A stretch of DNA of 64,000 nt from NCBI GenBank assembly GCA_020186115.1, contig WSYJ01000030.1, positions 372,001 to 436,000 on the forward strand, given 5' to 3'. The notes below the pieces were generated by a model. It searched no databases. It saw only the letters and a program-made list of their open reading frames with translations, and was not told where the DNA came from. The translations under genes were made by a program, and so were the position numbers. Of this stretch, positions 29,941 through 43,000 are shown one piece after another; positions within the stretch are counted from its first letter, which is position 1; every line of letters begins with the position of its first letter. The stretch is from Histomonas meleagridis (taxonomy: Eukaryota; Parabasalia; Tritrichomonadida; Dientamoebidae).

Positions 29941-30105
29941 TCTGAACTTGGTCATGCAGTCAATTGTATTAGATTTGACGTACTATCGTACTGCAAATTA
30001 TTGGATCGTTCGTACACATGTGGAACTTCATGGGGCGAAGATGTCCCTATGAACAAGAACAACCAATGCGGCGTTGCAGCAGATGCCGTTATACCAATTA
30101 CATAA
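29941..30105 (+). pseudogene. Papain-family cysteine protease 3' remnant
   Basis: The plus frame from 29941 reads SELGHAVNCIRFD and then GTSWGEDVPMNKNNQCGVAADAVIPIT before a TAA. This is the C-terminal end of a cathepsin L-like protease: the catalytic-His region (GHAV), the SWG motif, and NxCG(V/I)A. Part of the normal YWIVRNSWG stretch is present only in another frame (YWIVR at about 29999), so small deletions have occurred. The catalytic Cys half and prodomain are missing. Confidence 0.75.
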
Positions 30106-30180
30106 ATAAACGAAATTCTTTTATTACATTTCATAAATATAACGCAATAATTTTTATTTATTTCAAAATTCCATAAAATT

Positions 30181-30451
30181 CTACTTGTCGTTGATGAATC
30201 CCATCATCTCAGCGAAAAGCTCGCCTTCAGCGTATTCTCTTGAAGTCGTTTCTCTTGCGATCACATCTGCCATTATTGCTATCCATTTGGTTAAGAAGGG
30301 CAATGCCTTTGCCGGTAGAATCAGTAGGCATCAAAGGCGCAACATGGAACATAACTTTATAAAACATATCATCATAATAAATTGAATGTGTTCCATTTGT
30401 GAATCTTTTTGTGTCCAAAAGTCCATCATAACCTTTGAAGTTACTTAGGTC
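30181..30451 (-). pseudogene. RapGAP domain remnant
   Basis: Minus-strand reading from 30451: DLSNFKGYDGLLDTKRFTNGTHSIYYDD, then FHVAPLMPTDSTGKG, which parallels DLSKHYGFDGRLDTTNNFSNGRYHIYYED and FYHVAPLLPTD of the intact gene at 15210-18716. The sequence then skips the catalytic HIGND segment and resumes, one frame over, with MADVIARETTSREYAEGELFAEMMGF and a TAG at 30183-30181. So an internal deletion and a frameshift removed the active site. It derives from a different family member, as the tail is unlike that of the intact gene. Confidence 0.75.
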
Positions 30452-30708
30452 CTAGACACACTGACCTATAGCTAAAAGGTAACTTTGGAATTACGGCGTT
30501 GTATCATGTAAAAAATTTGCTAAAATTTATTTTTGTGTGAATTGGTGCACCCCGACGTAAACGGTTACTCAATTTATGCCAATTTGGTATTCAGTTTTGT
30601 TCAGATTTTCTCACAAAATATTGCCCTTTGTCGATCAAAAAACAAACAAAAACTAAATAAATTTATTCAATTCTTCTCAAACCTGAAAATTTATTTAATT
30701 TATTTCAA

Positions 30709-31797
30709 GTGGGAGGAAACCAAAGTAAAGCGATTATCAAATACAACGAAAACCTTCAAATATTGCAAGCTATTGAGAGAATTATTTTCGATTTAAATGA
30801 GGAAAATATTGATCAGTCAGTCGAATCTTCTTTTCAATACTTTTCTCAAGAATTTCCAATTTCATTTCTTCACATTATTAGCAGAATTATTTATTCATAT
30901 TTTGTTTCCAAAGGATTTGAAAAATTATGCATCAAGTATTTACAGAAAGCAGAAATAAAATCGAATAATACCTTAATTAATGTTGTTACTCAGTTTTTAT
31001 TAACAATTAATAACGAAGAATCAAATTATTTTATTGAAAAAATGATTGAAAGTAAATTAATAGAACCAAAAATTATTCAAAATAAAAATAATCCTTTTTA
31101 TATACATTATGTTTCAGAAGAAGAATTCATAAAAAAATATGTTAAGAATGGACACAATCCAAATAAAATCGCAACAATAATTCGTAATGATGAAGTCGAA
31201 AAACTTCAAGAAATATCATCACAAACAAATTTTGATTTTAATCAAACAATTAAACCATCGCTTTATGAAAGATGTTCATTTATTAATCAAAGAAATGTTA
31301 GATTAATTGATTATGCAGCATTTTTTTCTTCAGTTAAATGTTTTAAATATTTACTTATGAATGGGTCTAAATTAGATAAAACAGGTAAATATGCAATTGC
31401 AGGTGGAAATGAAGAAATCATTCATTTATGTGAGCAAAATCATTCATCATTTGATAGCGCATATGAAACAGCAATCATGTTTCATCGAAATGATATCTTT
31501 AAATATATTTATGAAAATAAAATTAACCATGATAATAATTTAGAAGAATTAGGAAAAGAATGTATTTTACATGATAATTTTGATCTTCTTTCATTTTTAA
31601 AAGAAGAAGGAATGATTATCAATAAGAATCATATCATCAATTCTATTAGAACAGGAAATATTTTTATTTTTTTATATTTCCTCGGAAATAATAAGATTTC
31701 ACTAAATTTTTTGGAGATTTCAGAGATTTCTATCAAGGAAGAATTTTTTAACTACCTTATTAATCATAAATATATTAATTTAAAGAGGAGTGTTTGA
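30709..31797 (+). CDS. DUF3447 ankyrin-family protein (core ORF, about 362 aa; GTG start)
   Basis: Family blocks are intact: YVKNGHNPNKIATIIRNDEVEKLQEISS around residues 138-165, FDFNQTIKPSLYERCSFINQ, VKCFKYLLMNGSKLDKTGKYAIAGGNEEIIHLCEQNH, and FHRNDIFKYIYENK. The N terminus reads MGGNQSK if the GTG at 30709 is the first codon; the sister gene at 52296 starts ATG and reads MGNGASK. Both fit an N-myristoylation site (MGxxxSK). Here ATG has become GTG, so initiation may be impaired or may use a downstream Met. The ORF stops after INLKRSV, and ankyrin modules continue from 31872. AACGGTT at 30560-30566. Probably the 5' exon of a gene ending at 36056. Confidence 0.75.
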   Translation: MGGNQSKAIIKYNENLQILQAIERIIFDLNEENIDQSVESSFQYFSQEFPISFLHIISRIIYSYFVSKGFEKLCIKYLQKAEIKSNNTLINVVTQFLLTINNEESNYFIEKMIESKLIEPKIIQNKNNPFYIHYVSEEEFIKKYVKNGHNPNKIATIIRNDEVEKLQEISSQTNFDFNQTIKPSLYERCSFINQRNVRLIDYAAFFSSVKCFKYLLMNGSKLDKTGKYAIAGGNEEIIHLCEQNHSSFDSAYETAIMFHRNDIFKYIYENKINHDNNLEELGKECILHDNFDLLSFLKEEGMIINKNHIINSIRTGNIFIFLYFLGNNKISLNFLEISEISIKEEFFNYLINHKYINLKRSV

Positions 31798-31871
31798 AAA
31801 TTTTTTTGAAATTTTATTAAAACAATTTGATATTTTAAAATACGATTTAAATTTTTATTGTAAAATTTAAT

Positions 31872-34800
31872 ACAGCACTTATTTTAGCATCTGAAAAAGG
31901 TCACACAGAAATTGTTAAAATACTTCTTAAACAAGAAGGAATTGATGTTAATGTAAAAGATATTCATTTGAATAATTTGCAATATGTTTTAATAATTTGA
32001 TATATGTTTTAATAATTTGGAATATGTTTTAATAATTTGAAACAGCACTTCATATAGCAGTTAAAAATAAAAATATAGAAATAGTAAAATTACTTTTAGA
32101 TAAAGAAGGAATTGATGTTAATGCAAAAACTATTCATTTGAATAATTTGGAATATGTTTTAATAATTTAGAATATGTTTTAATAATTTGAAACAGCACTT
32201 CATATTGCAGTTAAAAATAATAATATAGAAATAGTAAAATTACTTTTAGATAAAGAAGGAATTGATGTTAATGCAAAAACTATTCATTTGAATAATTTAG
32301 AATATGTTTTAATAATTTGGAATATATTTTAATAATTTAAAATATGTTTTAATAATTTTATATATGTTTTAATAATTTGAAATATGTTTTAATAATTTGG
32401 AATATATTTTAATAATTTGATATATGTTTTAATAATTTTATATATGTTTTAATAATTTGAAATATATTTTAATCATTTGAAACAGCACTTCATATAGCAG
32501 TTAAAAATAATAATATAGAAATAGTAAAATTACTTTTAGATAAAGGAATTGATGTTAATGCAAAATATATTCATTTGAATAATTTAGAATATGTTTTAAT
32601 AATTTTATATATATTTTAATAATTTGAAATATGTTTTAATAATTTGGAATATGTTTTATTAATTTGGAATATGTTTTAATAATTTGGAATATGTTTTATT
32701 AATTTGGAACAGCACTTCATATAGCAGTTAAAAATAATAATATAGAAATAGTAAAATTACTTTTAGATAAAGGAATTGATGTTAATGCAAAATATATTCA
32801 TTTGAATAATTTGGAATATGTTTTAATAATTTTGTATATGTTTTAATAATTTAGAATATGTTTTAATAATTTGAAATATATTTTAATAATTTGAAATATA
32901 TTTTAATAATTTTATATATGTTTTAATAATTTAGAATATGTTTTAATAATTTGAAATATGTTTTAATAATTTGGAATATGTTTTATTAATTTGGAACAGC
33001 ACTTCATATAGCAGTTAAAAATAATAATATAGAAATAGTAAAATTACTTTTAGATAAAGGAATTGATGTTAATGCAAAATATATTCATTTGAATAATTTA
33101 GAATATGTTTTAATAATTTATAATATGTTTTAATAATTTGGAATATGTTTTAATAATTTTATATATGTTTTAATAATTTAGAATATGTTTTAATAATTTG
33201 AAATATGTTTTAATAATTTGGAATATGTTTTATTAATTTGGAACAGCACTTCATATAGCAGTTAAAAATAATAATATAGAAATAGTAAAATTACTTTTAG
33301 ATAAAGGAATTGATGTTAATGCAAAATATATTCATTTGAATAATTTAGAATATGTTTTAATAATTTATAATATGTTTTAATAATTTGGAATATGTTTTAA
33401 TAATTTTATATATGTTTTAATAATTTTATATATGTTTTAATAATTTATAATATGTTTTAATAATTTGAAATATATTTTAATAATTTGAAACAGCACTTCA
33501 TATAGCAGTTAGAAATAATAATATAGAAATAGTAAAATTACTTTTAGATAAAGGAATTGATGTTAATGCAAAATATATTCATTTGAATAATTTAGAATAT
33601 GTTTTAATAATTTGAAATATGTTTTAATAATTTGAAATATATTTTAATAATTTTATATATGTTTTAATAATTTATAATATGTTTTAATAATTTGGAATAT
33701 ATTTTAATAATTTGAAACAGCACTTCATATAGCAGTTAAAAATAATAATATAGAAATAGTAAAATTACTTTTAGATAAAGGAATTGATGTTAATGCAAAA
33801 TATATTCATTTGAATAATTTAGAATATGTTTTAATAATTTGAAATATGTTTTAATAATTTGGAATATGTTTTAATAATTTTATATATGTTTTAATAATTT
33901 ATAATATGTTTTAATAATTTGAAATATATTTTAATAATTTGAAACAGCACTTCATATAGCAGTTAGAAATAATAATATAGAAATAGTAAAATTACTTTTA
34001 GATAAAGGAATTGATGTTAATGCAAAATATATTCATTTGAATAATTTAGAATATGTTTTAATAATTTGAAATATGTTTTAATAATTTTATATATGTTTTA
34101 ATAATTTTATATATGTTTTAATAATTTATAATATGTTTTAATAATTTGAAATATATTTTAATCATTTGAAACAGCACTTCATATAGCAGTTAGAAATAAT
34201 AATATAGAAATAGTAAAATTACTTTTAGATAAAGGAATTGATGTTAATGCAAAATATATTCATTTGAATAATTTAGAATATGTTTTAATAATTTAGAATA
34301 TGTTTTAATAATTTGAAATATGTTTTAATAATTTGAAACAGCACTTCATATAGCAGTTAGAAATAATAATATAGAAATCGTAAAATTACTTTTAGATAAA
34401 GGAATTGATGTTAATGCAAAATATATTCATTTGAATAATTTAGAATATGTTTTAATAATTTGAAATATGTTTTAATAATTTGGAATATGTTTTAATAATT
34501 TTATATATGTTTTAATAATTTTATATATGTTTTAATAATTTATAATATGTTTTAATAATTTGAAATATATTTTAATAATTTGAAACAGCACTTCATATAG
34601 CAGTTAGAAATAATAATATAGAAATAGTAAAATTACTTTTAGATAAAGGAATTGATGTTAATGCAAAATATATTCATTTGAATAATTTAGAATATGTTTT
34701 AATAATTTGAAATATATTTTAATAATTTGAAATATATTTTAATAATTTTATATATGTTTTAATAATTTAGAATATGTTTTAATAATTTGGAATATGTTTT

Positions 34801-36056
34801 ATTAATTTGGAACAGCACTTCATATAGCAGTTAGAAATAATAATATAGAAATAGTAAAATTACTTTTAGATAAAGGAATTGATGTTAATGCAAAATATAT
34901 TCATTTGAATAATTTAGAATATGTTTTAATAATTTGAAATATATTTTAATAATTTGAAATATATTTTAATAATTTTATATATGTTTTAATAATTTTATAT
35001 ATGTTTTAATAATTTGAAATATGTTTTAATCATTTGAAACAGCACTTCATATAGCAGTTAGAAATAATAATATAGAAATAGTAAAATTACTTTTAGATAA
35101 AGGAATTGATGTTAATGCAAAAACTATTCATTTGAATAATTTAGAATATGTTTTAATAATTTAGAATATGTTTTAATAATTTGAAATATGTTTTAATAAT
35201 TTGAAACAGCACTTCATATAGCAGTTAGAAATAATAATATAGAAATCGTAAAATTACTTTTAGATAAAGGAATTGATGTTAATGCAAAAAATATTCATTT
35301 GAATAATTTGGAATATGTTTTAATAATTTGTAATATGTTTTAATAATTTATAATATGTTTTAATAATTTGAAATATGTTTTAATAATTTAAAATATGTTT
35401 TAATAATTTTATATATGTTTTAATAATTTTATATATGTTTTAATAATTTGAAATATGTTTTAATAATTTTATATATGTTTTAATAATTTTATATATGTTT
35501 TAATAATTTGAAATATGTTTTAATCATTTGAAACAGCACTTCATATAGCAGTTAGAAATAATAATATAGAAATAGTAAAATTACTTTTAGATAAAGGAAT
35601 TGATGTTAATGCAAAAACTATTCATTTGAATAATTTGGAATATTTTTTAATAATTTAGAATATGTTTTAATAATTTGAAATATGTTTTAATAATTTGAAA
35701 CAGCACTTCATATAGCAGTTAGAAATAATAATATAGAAATAGTAAAATTACTTTTAGATAAAGGAATTGATGTTAATGCAAAAACTATTCATTTGAATAA
35801 TTTAGAATATGTTTTAATAATTTGAAACAGCACTTCATATAGCAGTTAGAAATAATAATATAGGAATATTAAAATTACTTTTAGATAAAGGAATTGATGT
35901 TAATGCAAAAGATATTCATTTTAATAATTTGGAATATGTTTTAATAATTTTATATATGTTTTAATAGTTTGGAATATGTTTTAACAATATTTTACTGCAA
36001 TTCAAATTGCACATCAAAAAGGTTACACAGAAATAACAAATGTACTTCGTGAATAA
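31872..36056 (+). repeat. Array of 20 ankyrin-repeat modules separated by 20-nt minisatellite spacers
   Basis: Twenty modules, each one ankyrin repeat of 32-33 codons (TALHIAVRNNNIEIV, then KLLLDKGIDVNAK, then YIHL), begin at ACA codons 31872, 32042, 32192, 32482, 32709, 32996, 33243, 33490, 33717, 33944, 34171, 34338, 34585, 34812, 35039, 35206, 35533, 35700, 35827 and 35994. All are open; none has a stop or indel. Between them the DNA is AATAATTT plus n copies of a 20-nt unit (like GGAATATGTTTTAATAATTT), then one codon before ACA. Start-to-start distances are 127, 167, 227, 247, 287 or 327, or 150, 170 and 290 when the module carries one extra codon: always a constant plus 20n, n from 1 to 11, about 104 units in all. 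Frames differ from module to module. The last module (35994-36056) carries its own stop after NVLRE. Most likely exons of the gene at 30709; otherwise amplified dead modules. Confidence 0.85.
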
Positions 36057-37077
36057 AGTACAAATGAAAATTTTAAATCAGATTCCTCTTCTACAAACAT
36101 CAAATCTTCATTTTCAATAAGAAATGGAAATAAAGCATATATTGTTAACAATATTAAAATCAACTCGAAGATCAAATGTTCGCAAAAAACATTTCTTAGA
36201 TATTCTCCTCAACATGGTTGAGCATAATTCTAAAATCACTCCAATTCCAAATTTCCATATGTATTTTATCTAATTTAGCAATTTCGTTCATTTCTTCTCA
36301 GTGATTTTTGAAGTACCAAATGCTAAAGTTCTCTGTGTTTCCCATATTAATGCAACCTGAGCAATTGTTTTTCCATGTGTATCGCGAATCTTCTTAAGCA
36401 TTACTTTTTGGAAGATACCAAACAAGCCTTCAGCGAGAGATCACCCATTGTATAACATAAATCTTGTTGTTGTTATAAAAGAATATGAACAATTCATTAC
36501 AAGGAAATATTTATGTTAAAATTACAAGACAATAATCTTATTTCAATGTTTGTGTTAAGATTTAAACTTTTTAAATTAAAAATTACTATTTGATAAAAGC
36601 ATTTATCCATGCGCAAAAATTATGATTTTGAAAATGTTTAATACAGAATTGGAGTGATTTTTTAATTAACCTCGGTACCGAGCTCTCCAAGCAAACACTA
36701 AAGCTATGTTGCTCACCAAAAACGCCTAATCACGGCGCTTTTATCCTTTCACGCCTGTGATCTTATATCTGTATCTATAAGGGATTCAAAAAGTTCTTCC
36801 CCACCTCTTTTTTTGATGATTAAAATAAAAAATTTTTATGACTTGTTTACTTTTATTTAAAGAAGTGGTCTTCGTGATTCTTTACTATTAAAGTCTTTTT
36901 ATCTTTGACACAAACATAGTTAAAGCTCTCCATAAGTGGTAATTCAAAATATACAAATAATTTCATTTTTTAAATTGTATTATGTATTTTTCTCCATACG
37001 CTTTCAATTTTCTTTAACCATTCCAAAGAATTACATATTTTTAAAATAAAAATAAAAACAAACTCTATAACTTTTAT
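36057..37077. other. Intergenic region with an AKR scrap
   Basis: About 1 kb between the ankyrin array and the BEACH gene. Apart from the reductase remnant it has a 38-codon minus-strand ORF (36966-36853, MKLFVYFELPLMESF onward) of unknown status and a less AT-rich patch at 36665-36790 with no recognisable RNA gene. A 16-nt sequence (AAAATCACTCCAATTC, about 36232) recurs inverted near 36645-36660. Confidence 0.4.
36196..36440 (-). pseudogene. Aldo/keto reductase C-terminal remnant
   Basis: On the minus strand: GLFGIFQKVMLKKIRDTHGKTIAQVALIWETQRTLAFGTSKITEKK then TGA, with the adjoining frame continuing EEMNEIAKLDKIHMEIWNWSDF to a TAA at 36198-36196. This matches the end of aldo/keto reductases (the helix with HGKTxAQVALxW, the xxxxGTSK segment near the NADP site, and the helix EEMxxIxxLDK). 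One frameshift and loss of the N-terminal three quarters make it a fossil. Confidence 0.75.
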
Positions 37078-40000
37078 TCATGATTTTTTCAAAATTATTG
37101 TTTCAGGAATAATTTTCACATTACCTTTCTTTGTTGTTATCATTAATGATTTATGTTTTTTAATATAAATTATATTTGTTACTTCTGATTGTAATGAAAT
37201 TCTTGGATCATAAATATTCAAATAAAAAGCTTCGCATGTATATAATCGATTTTTATTATCGATAATTAATAAATAATCAATACATTTTTCATTATTCCAT
37301 GTATACCAATATGAAATATTCATCAAAATTTTCTTCTTTTGAAGAATATTTCCATTACTATTAATTAAAATCAAATTCGAATTTGTATAAATAATAATAA
37401 AACAAAATGAATTCGTAATAATTATTTTTAATGGAATGAAATCGATATTTATATTAAATATTAAATTAGATTTAAAATCATATAATAAAATATTTCCTTC
37501 AATTGTACCAAAAATAATAATTTGATATATCGAATTTAATGAATATGTTGAAATAGAATCATTAAAGATTAATATACTTGTGATCAAATTACCATTATTT
37601 CGCATATCAATAATAGAAACATTTCCAATTTCATTAATTATCGCTAAATAATTTCCCGAATATTCAACATTTATAATATGTCCAAATTTATATGAAAACG
37701 AATTCGAAATTGTTAAACTTTCAATAATTAATTGTTTCGAATTAATAAATAAAAATCCTTCATTAATTATCCGAATATCAAATGATTTCGGTATACATTC
37801 TATTTCTAATTGTTTAATAATTTGTTCTTTCGGATTATTAATATTAATTTGGATTTCAATGATTGAACGATTTAAACAAAATCCTAAAAATTTAAATATA
37901 TTATTATTAGATGAAATAAATACTACGTTTATAATATCATTTTGATTAAAATTAAAATTATATTGTTTAGTTATCATTGATGTTTTATGTTCTAAATTTT
38001 TTTTCGGATGTTTTTCTTTAAATATTTGCGTTGATAAATGTCCACATTTTGATAATATTTTAGTAACTATTTCCGGATTTATATTATTCGATGAATCCCA
38101 TATTGTTTCATAAAGTGTTTGTGAATAAATATTATGATTTGGTATAAATTCTTTATGTTCAATTGAATCAATACCAAATATTTGATCAATCCATAAATCA
38201 AGTGTTTTCGAAATTTCATCACTTTCAAGTGCTTTACGTTGTAAATATATAAACTCATCAGATGTCATATTCCGTGTTCCTTCATCTGTTTTAATTAATG
38301 GTAATTCGATATTATTAAAAAAGATTGGTGAATAAAAGAATTCTGGTGTAATTTCAAAACAATTTGATTTTTCTGAACATTCTTTGAATGCTTTATTCAT
38401 CGACGAAATGTGATCTGAAATCAGTAAATTTTCTTTATAAATATTTTCTTTTAATTCAGAATAAGGATAAATATTGGATAAAAAATATGATATTATTGTA
38501 GGGTTTGAAGGTGCTATTGATAAGATATTAGGTTCTGTTGAAAATTGAAAATTAACAGGTTTCGACATATCTCTTAAGTTTTTTAACCATATAAAATCAT
38601 TATAAACCCAAGGAAATATTGGATATAATGAAGGATCATTAAATGTACGACCAGAATATAAATTTAATAACATTAAATATTCGAAATTTGTTATTTCATT
38701 ATTTACCCATTTATTAGTAATTCCAGAAATAGATATAAATTCTGGAATTGATATATTTTCGATTGGTTTTGTTAATAAATTATTAAGTAAATCAATAATT
38801 GTTGTTGAACTTATAGGTGAGAAATCAAGAAAATAACTTTTCCCATTATTTAAATATATTTCAAATGAATTCTTTAAATGAAATCGTTGTCTTTTAAGTA
38901 TTATATTAATATTTTCGAATTTTATAACTTTATGTGATTTATTAGTAATTAAATGTATCGAATCATTCGTAACATTAAATAAAGTATTATAATCTTTTAA
39001 TAGAGTAACTTTAATACATTTAAATGAATATATATAATTAGTATTATTATCATTATCAATAATTTGTTTGTTATTTTGATGATTTAAATCATTTTCTTTC
39101 TTAAATGTCGTTTTAATAAATGGTCGAGTTAAGTTATTACATAGTTTAGAATTAACTTTTAATATCATTTGATTTTTAATATTATGTTTTAATGGTGAAA
39201 TACAATTTATTTGATTTAGAATCAAATGTCTGAACTTTTTATTTTGTTTATAATAATTTTGCATTTGTATATTTATATAATTATTAATTGATTCTTCAGA
39301 TCTTTTAAAGATTTGAAGTTTTTCATATATTAAAAGATCAGATGCAGAAATTATATTTTCATTATATCGTTGAATCGCATGTTCTTTAAAATTAAGAATT
39401 CGATTATAATAACCTTCGCCAACTATAATTAAGTATTTTGGTATGAATTCATTTAAATTTGATTGCGTTTGATATAAATCATTTTCATTATATAATGAAT
39501 GTTCTAACATAAACTTTAAAATTGATTTATAAAATAATAATTTACCTCCATCAGAGTTAGGACTATTTTGTAATAACATAAATATCATTTTTTTATTAAC
39601 TAATTCTCCTTTTTTATTTAACAAAAATGAAAAAGTATAACTTGAAGACATAGGTAAATCTTTAAATATTCGAATTATATCAAAGAAATGTTTTACTTGA
39701 ATTAAATTTTTATTATTATTTTCATTTAAAATAGGCTCATTATTAGAAAATAATGAATTATTATATATATTTATGATTGCTTCTGATGTTTGATGATTTA
39801 AATGTAATACAATACTTTTAAAACATCGTTCAAACATTCCTTTTTCAGGGAAATGTTCATATAATAATCTATATAAAGATTTACTAAATGATTCAATATT
39901 AGGAAATGATAATGAAGTTAATAAATCAATCATAGCTACTAATGTATCGATTATATTATAAGCAAAAGATTGTTTAATAATATTAAATATAAAATTTAAT

Positions 40001-43000
40001 ATTAATTTTCGTTGTGATTTATTTATAAAAGAAATAAGTAATAAAGGTGTAAATGACCAAAATGGATCATTTACAATTATTTTACTTAAATTTTCATTAA
40101 TTTTTAATGAATTTAATGCATTAATTACTAAATCAAATTCATTTTTATTAAATGAATATAAAATACATAAAGGATAAACTAAAGGAATTTCAGGAAGTAA
40201 ATTTATTAATTCTTGATAAATAGAATCCTTAAAAAATCTTTCATTCATTAATGACATTAACGATTCTAAATGTAAACTAAAATGTTCGATATCTAAATAA
40301 TAAATAATTTTAATTGTTAAGATTAATCGATCTTTATCAGGTAAAAATTGTGAATAAATAAGTTTACAAATTTCATATTTCTCTTCAGAATTAAATGAAT
40401 TTGTTTTAATGATTTCTAAAAATGTATTTAACAATGAAATTAAACCTTTTGAATCATTACAACACATTAAATGAGATATCATTAAAAAAGCATTTTCTTT
40501 TGTAAATGTTTTATTACAATAAGATACTAAAATATTATGAAAATGTTCTCGAATTAAATCAATATTTAAATCAGTTGATCTTGGTCTTGTTGATTCAATT
40601 GTACCTTTAATTATATTCTTTTCGATTGGTTGATACCAAAAATATGTTCGAATCATTGAAAGAATTTTACCTAAACTTGGAAAATAATTTCGATAAGTTG
40701 GAAACAAAATTGTTTCCCAATTTATAACAATTTTTAGTAATGCATTTGAATCACAATTAATCCATAATTCGAAATTAAATAAAATATCATTAATTAATGA
40801 TTCAATTAACTTTTGATTTTTTATGGAATCGAGCATCGAAAAAAACTTTTTATATATCGAATAATTTAATTTATTTTTAACTTCATGAATTAATATATAA
40901 GAAATTAATGGGAAAAAATTAAAATTACTTTGTGTTGAATCACTATAACATATAATTCTTTGTAAAATAGTCAAGAAAATATCTTGAAAATGATTTGTTA
41001 ATTGATCAAAAATAGTAAAAAATGGAATTAATAATTTCATTGATTTCTTTAATGAAAATATATCGAAAATATTTAAATATAAAGGAAATTGTTGTTTAAA
41101 TGAAAATTGTAATTTACCTTTTTTATTTCTTAAATCTAATAGAGGATTAATATCAGAAACAGAATTTTCGAAATTACGGATTTCAATATTAGTTAAAATC
41201 CCTTCGAATATATATAAGTCGCCAACTTCTGCATAAAAATTATCTTTTTTATTTTCTTTTCCACCGAAAATAATTTTCAAATTTTCAGTTAAAAAAGGAA
41301 ATAAATCTAAAGGAAAATTTATTGAAGGTTTTCCTGAATAAGAAAATGATAACAAAGGTTTTTTATTTGGTATGTTTTCAATTGTAATTAAGATTGGAAC
41401 CCATTCACAATTAGGAAAATCGATAACTAAAGGTGCACTAGCACAAGTATCATCGACATTAATTTCGGATAAAATTGAGCCTCCTTGAATATAAAAACGA
41501 ATTCCATTATCTTTTTCATCATAAATATTAAACATTTCACATTGGCCATTAATAATTTGAGCATAAAATGAATCAATTTTTAGATAAAAATAAATAGTAA
41601 TACCATTTTTAAGTTGTTCAAGTTTTAATCCTTTAATAATAACTTTTCTATCTTTATAATTTAATAAAGTAATTTGATGAGGATTTCTCGATTTTATAAA
41701 AGAAGAATTCGCAAATGATTTTAATAATTCTTCTGAGAATTTTTCATTATTATTTTGTGGATAAATAATTGATATCATATTTGATATTATTGGTGGTGAA
41801 GAAATATATTGTGAAATTAAGAATATTAATGGAATAATTCGATTTATTACATAATCTTCAGTAAATTTTAAGTTAAAAGTAAATCCATGATAAGAAAATT
41901 TGTTATTAAAATTTTGTATTATCTTCAGTAATAATACATCAAAATAACTTTCATGACATTGAATACAATTATAAATCGAATAATTACATAAATCATAAAA
42001 TAAATTTAAATATTTTTTTGAGTTTTCTTCACTTTCAATTACACTTAATAATAATAAAATTAATGAAGGAACATGTATAAAAAACATAGAAGATGAATGA
42101 ATAGTTCGACTTCCTGCTATAATTCCTATTAAACAAGATAAAGTTTCTTCATCGACACCAATATTCTTTATAGTTGAATGTAATTGATATACATTCGTTA
42201 ATGATAAATTAAATCCTTGATTATTCGATGATAAATGTGAAAAAAATGTCAAAACTTGTAAAAAAAATTGTTTCGAACAAAAATGTATATTATAATTTAT
42301 AAATGTAGGAATTAAAGATGAACAATAAAATGATAATTTTGGATTATGTGTAATTGCATCATTAAAACATTCTAATAATCGTAAAGGTAAATCTTTAAAT
42401 GAACCTTTATTACATACATCAAATATTCCTCGAATGAATTGTATAGTTTGTGTAACATTCGAACCATTGTTATTCATTAAAAATTGTTTTACACATGTAA
42501 TGATTGGTGATTGTAAAGATGGCTCGAAAATTCTTGAAAGAAAACAACTTGTAAATGATGAAGATGAAAAACATTGTAATGCTGTCGATTGATTTTCTAA
42601 TAAAGCAAATAAATATATTAAAATTGTACTTCGAGCATTTTGTACAATATTTTTCGATTCTAAATTTAAAACTAAGAAATCAAGTACTGCAAGTACTCTA
42701 ACAACTATAGATATCGATTGTTCTTCAACTAAAACAATTGGATCAAAATCATTTAACTTAGAATGAATACATCCAATAATATCCGAAAATAAAAATGGAT
42801 GCGTTTTATATTTATTTAATAATTCATTTAAATATTTAGGATTTGCGTCTATAATAATATCAATTGAAGTTTTCCGTAAAAATCGAATTAGTTGAAAGTT
42901 TTCACATTTATTAAACGATGAGATTCCTGGTTGAAATATTATTTGTGATGTTAATATATTAAAAATGTCTTTATTATTTGAATCAATTCGTTTAGATTGA

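Noticed and set aside
31970-35993. CRISPR-like array
   Set aside because: The long element is a coding ankyrin repeat and the spacers are themselves one 20-nt repeat, not unique sequences; the organism is eukaryotic.
31872-36056. Canonical GT-AG introns between ankyrin modules
   Set aside because: Spacers contain ATGTTTTAAT and end in ACAG, but splicing at those dinucleotides would not keep the Thr-Ala-Leu frame, and no ACTAAC-type branch sequence is present.
36674-36685. GGTACCGAGCTC, identical to part of a common cloning-vector polylinker
   Set aside because: Only 12 bases match and the flanks are not vector-like; likely coincidence within a palindrome.
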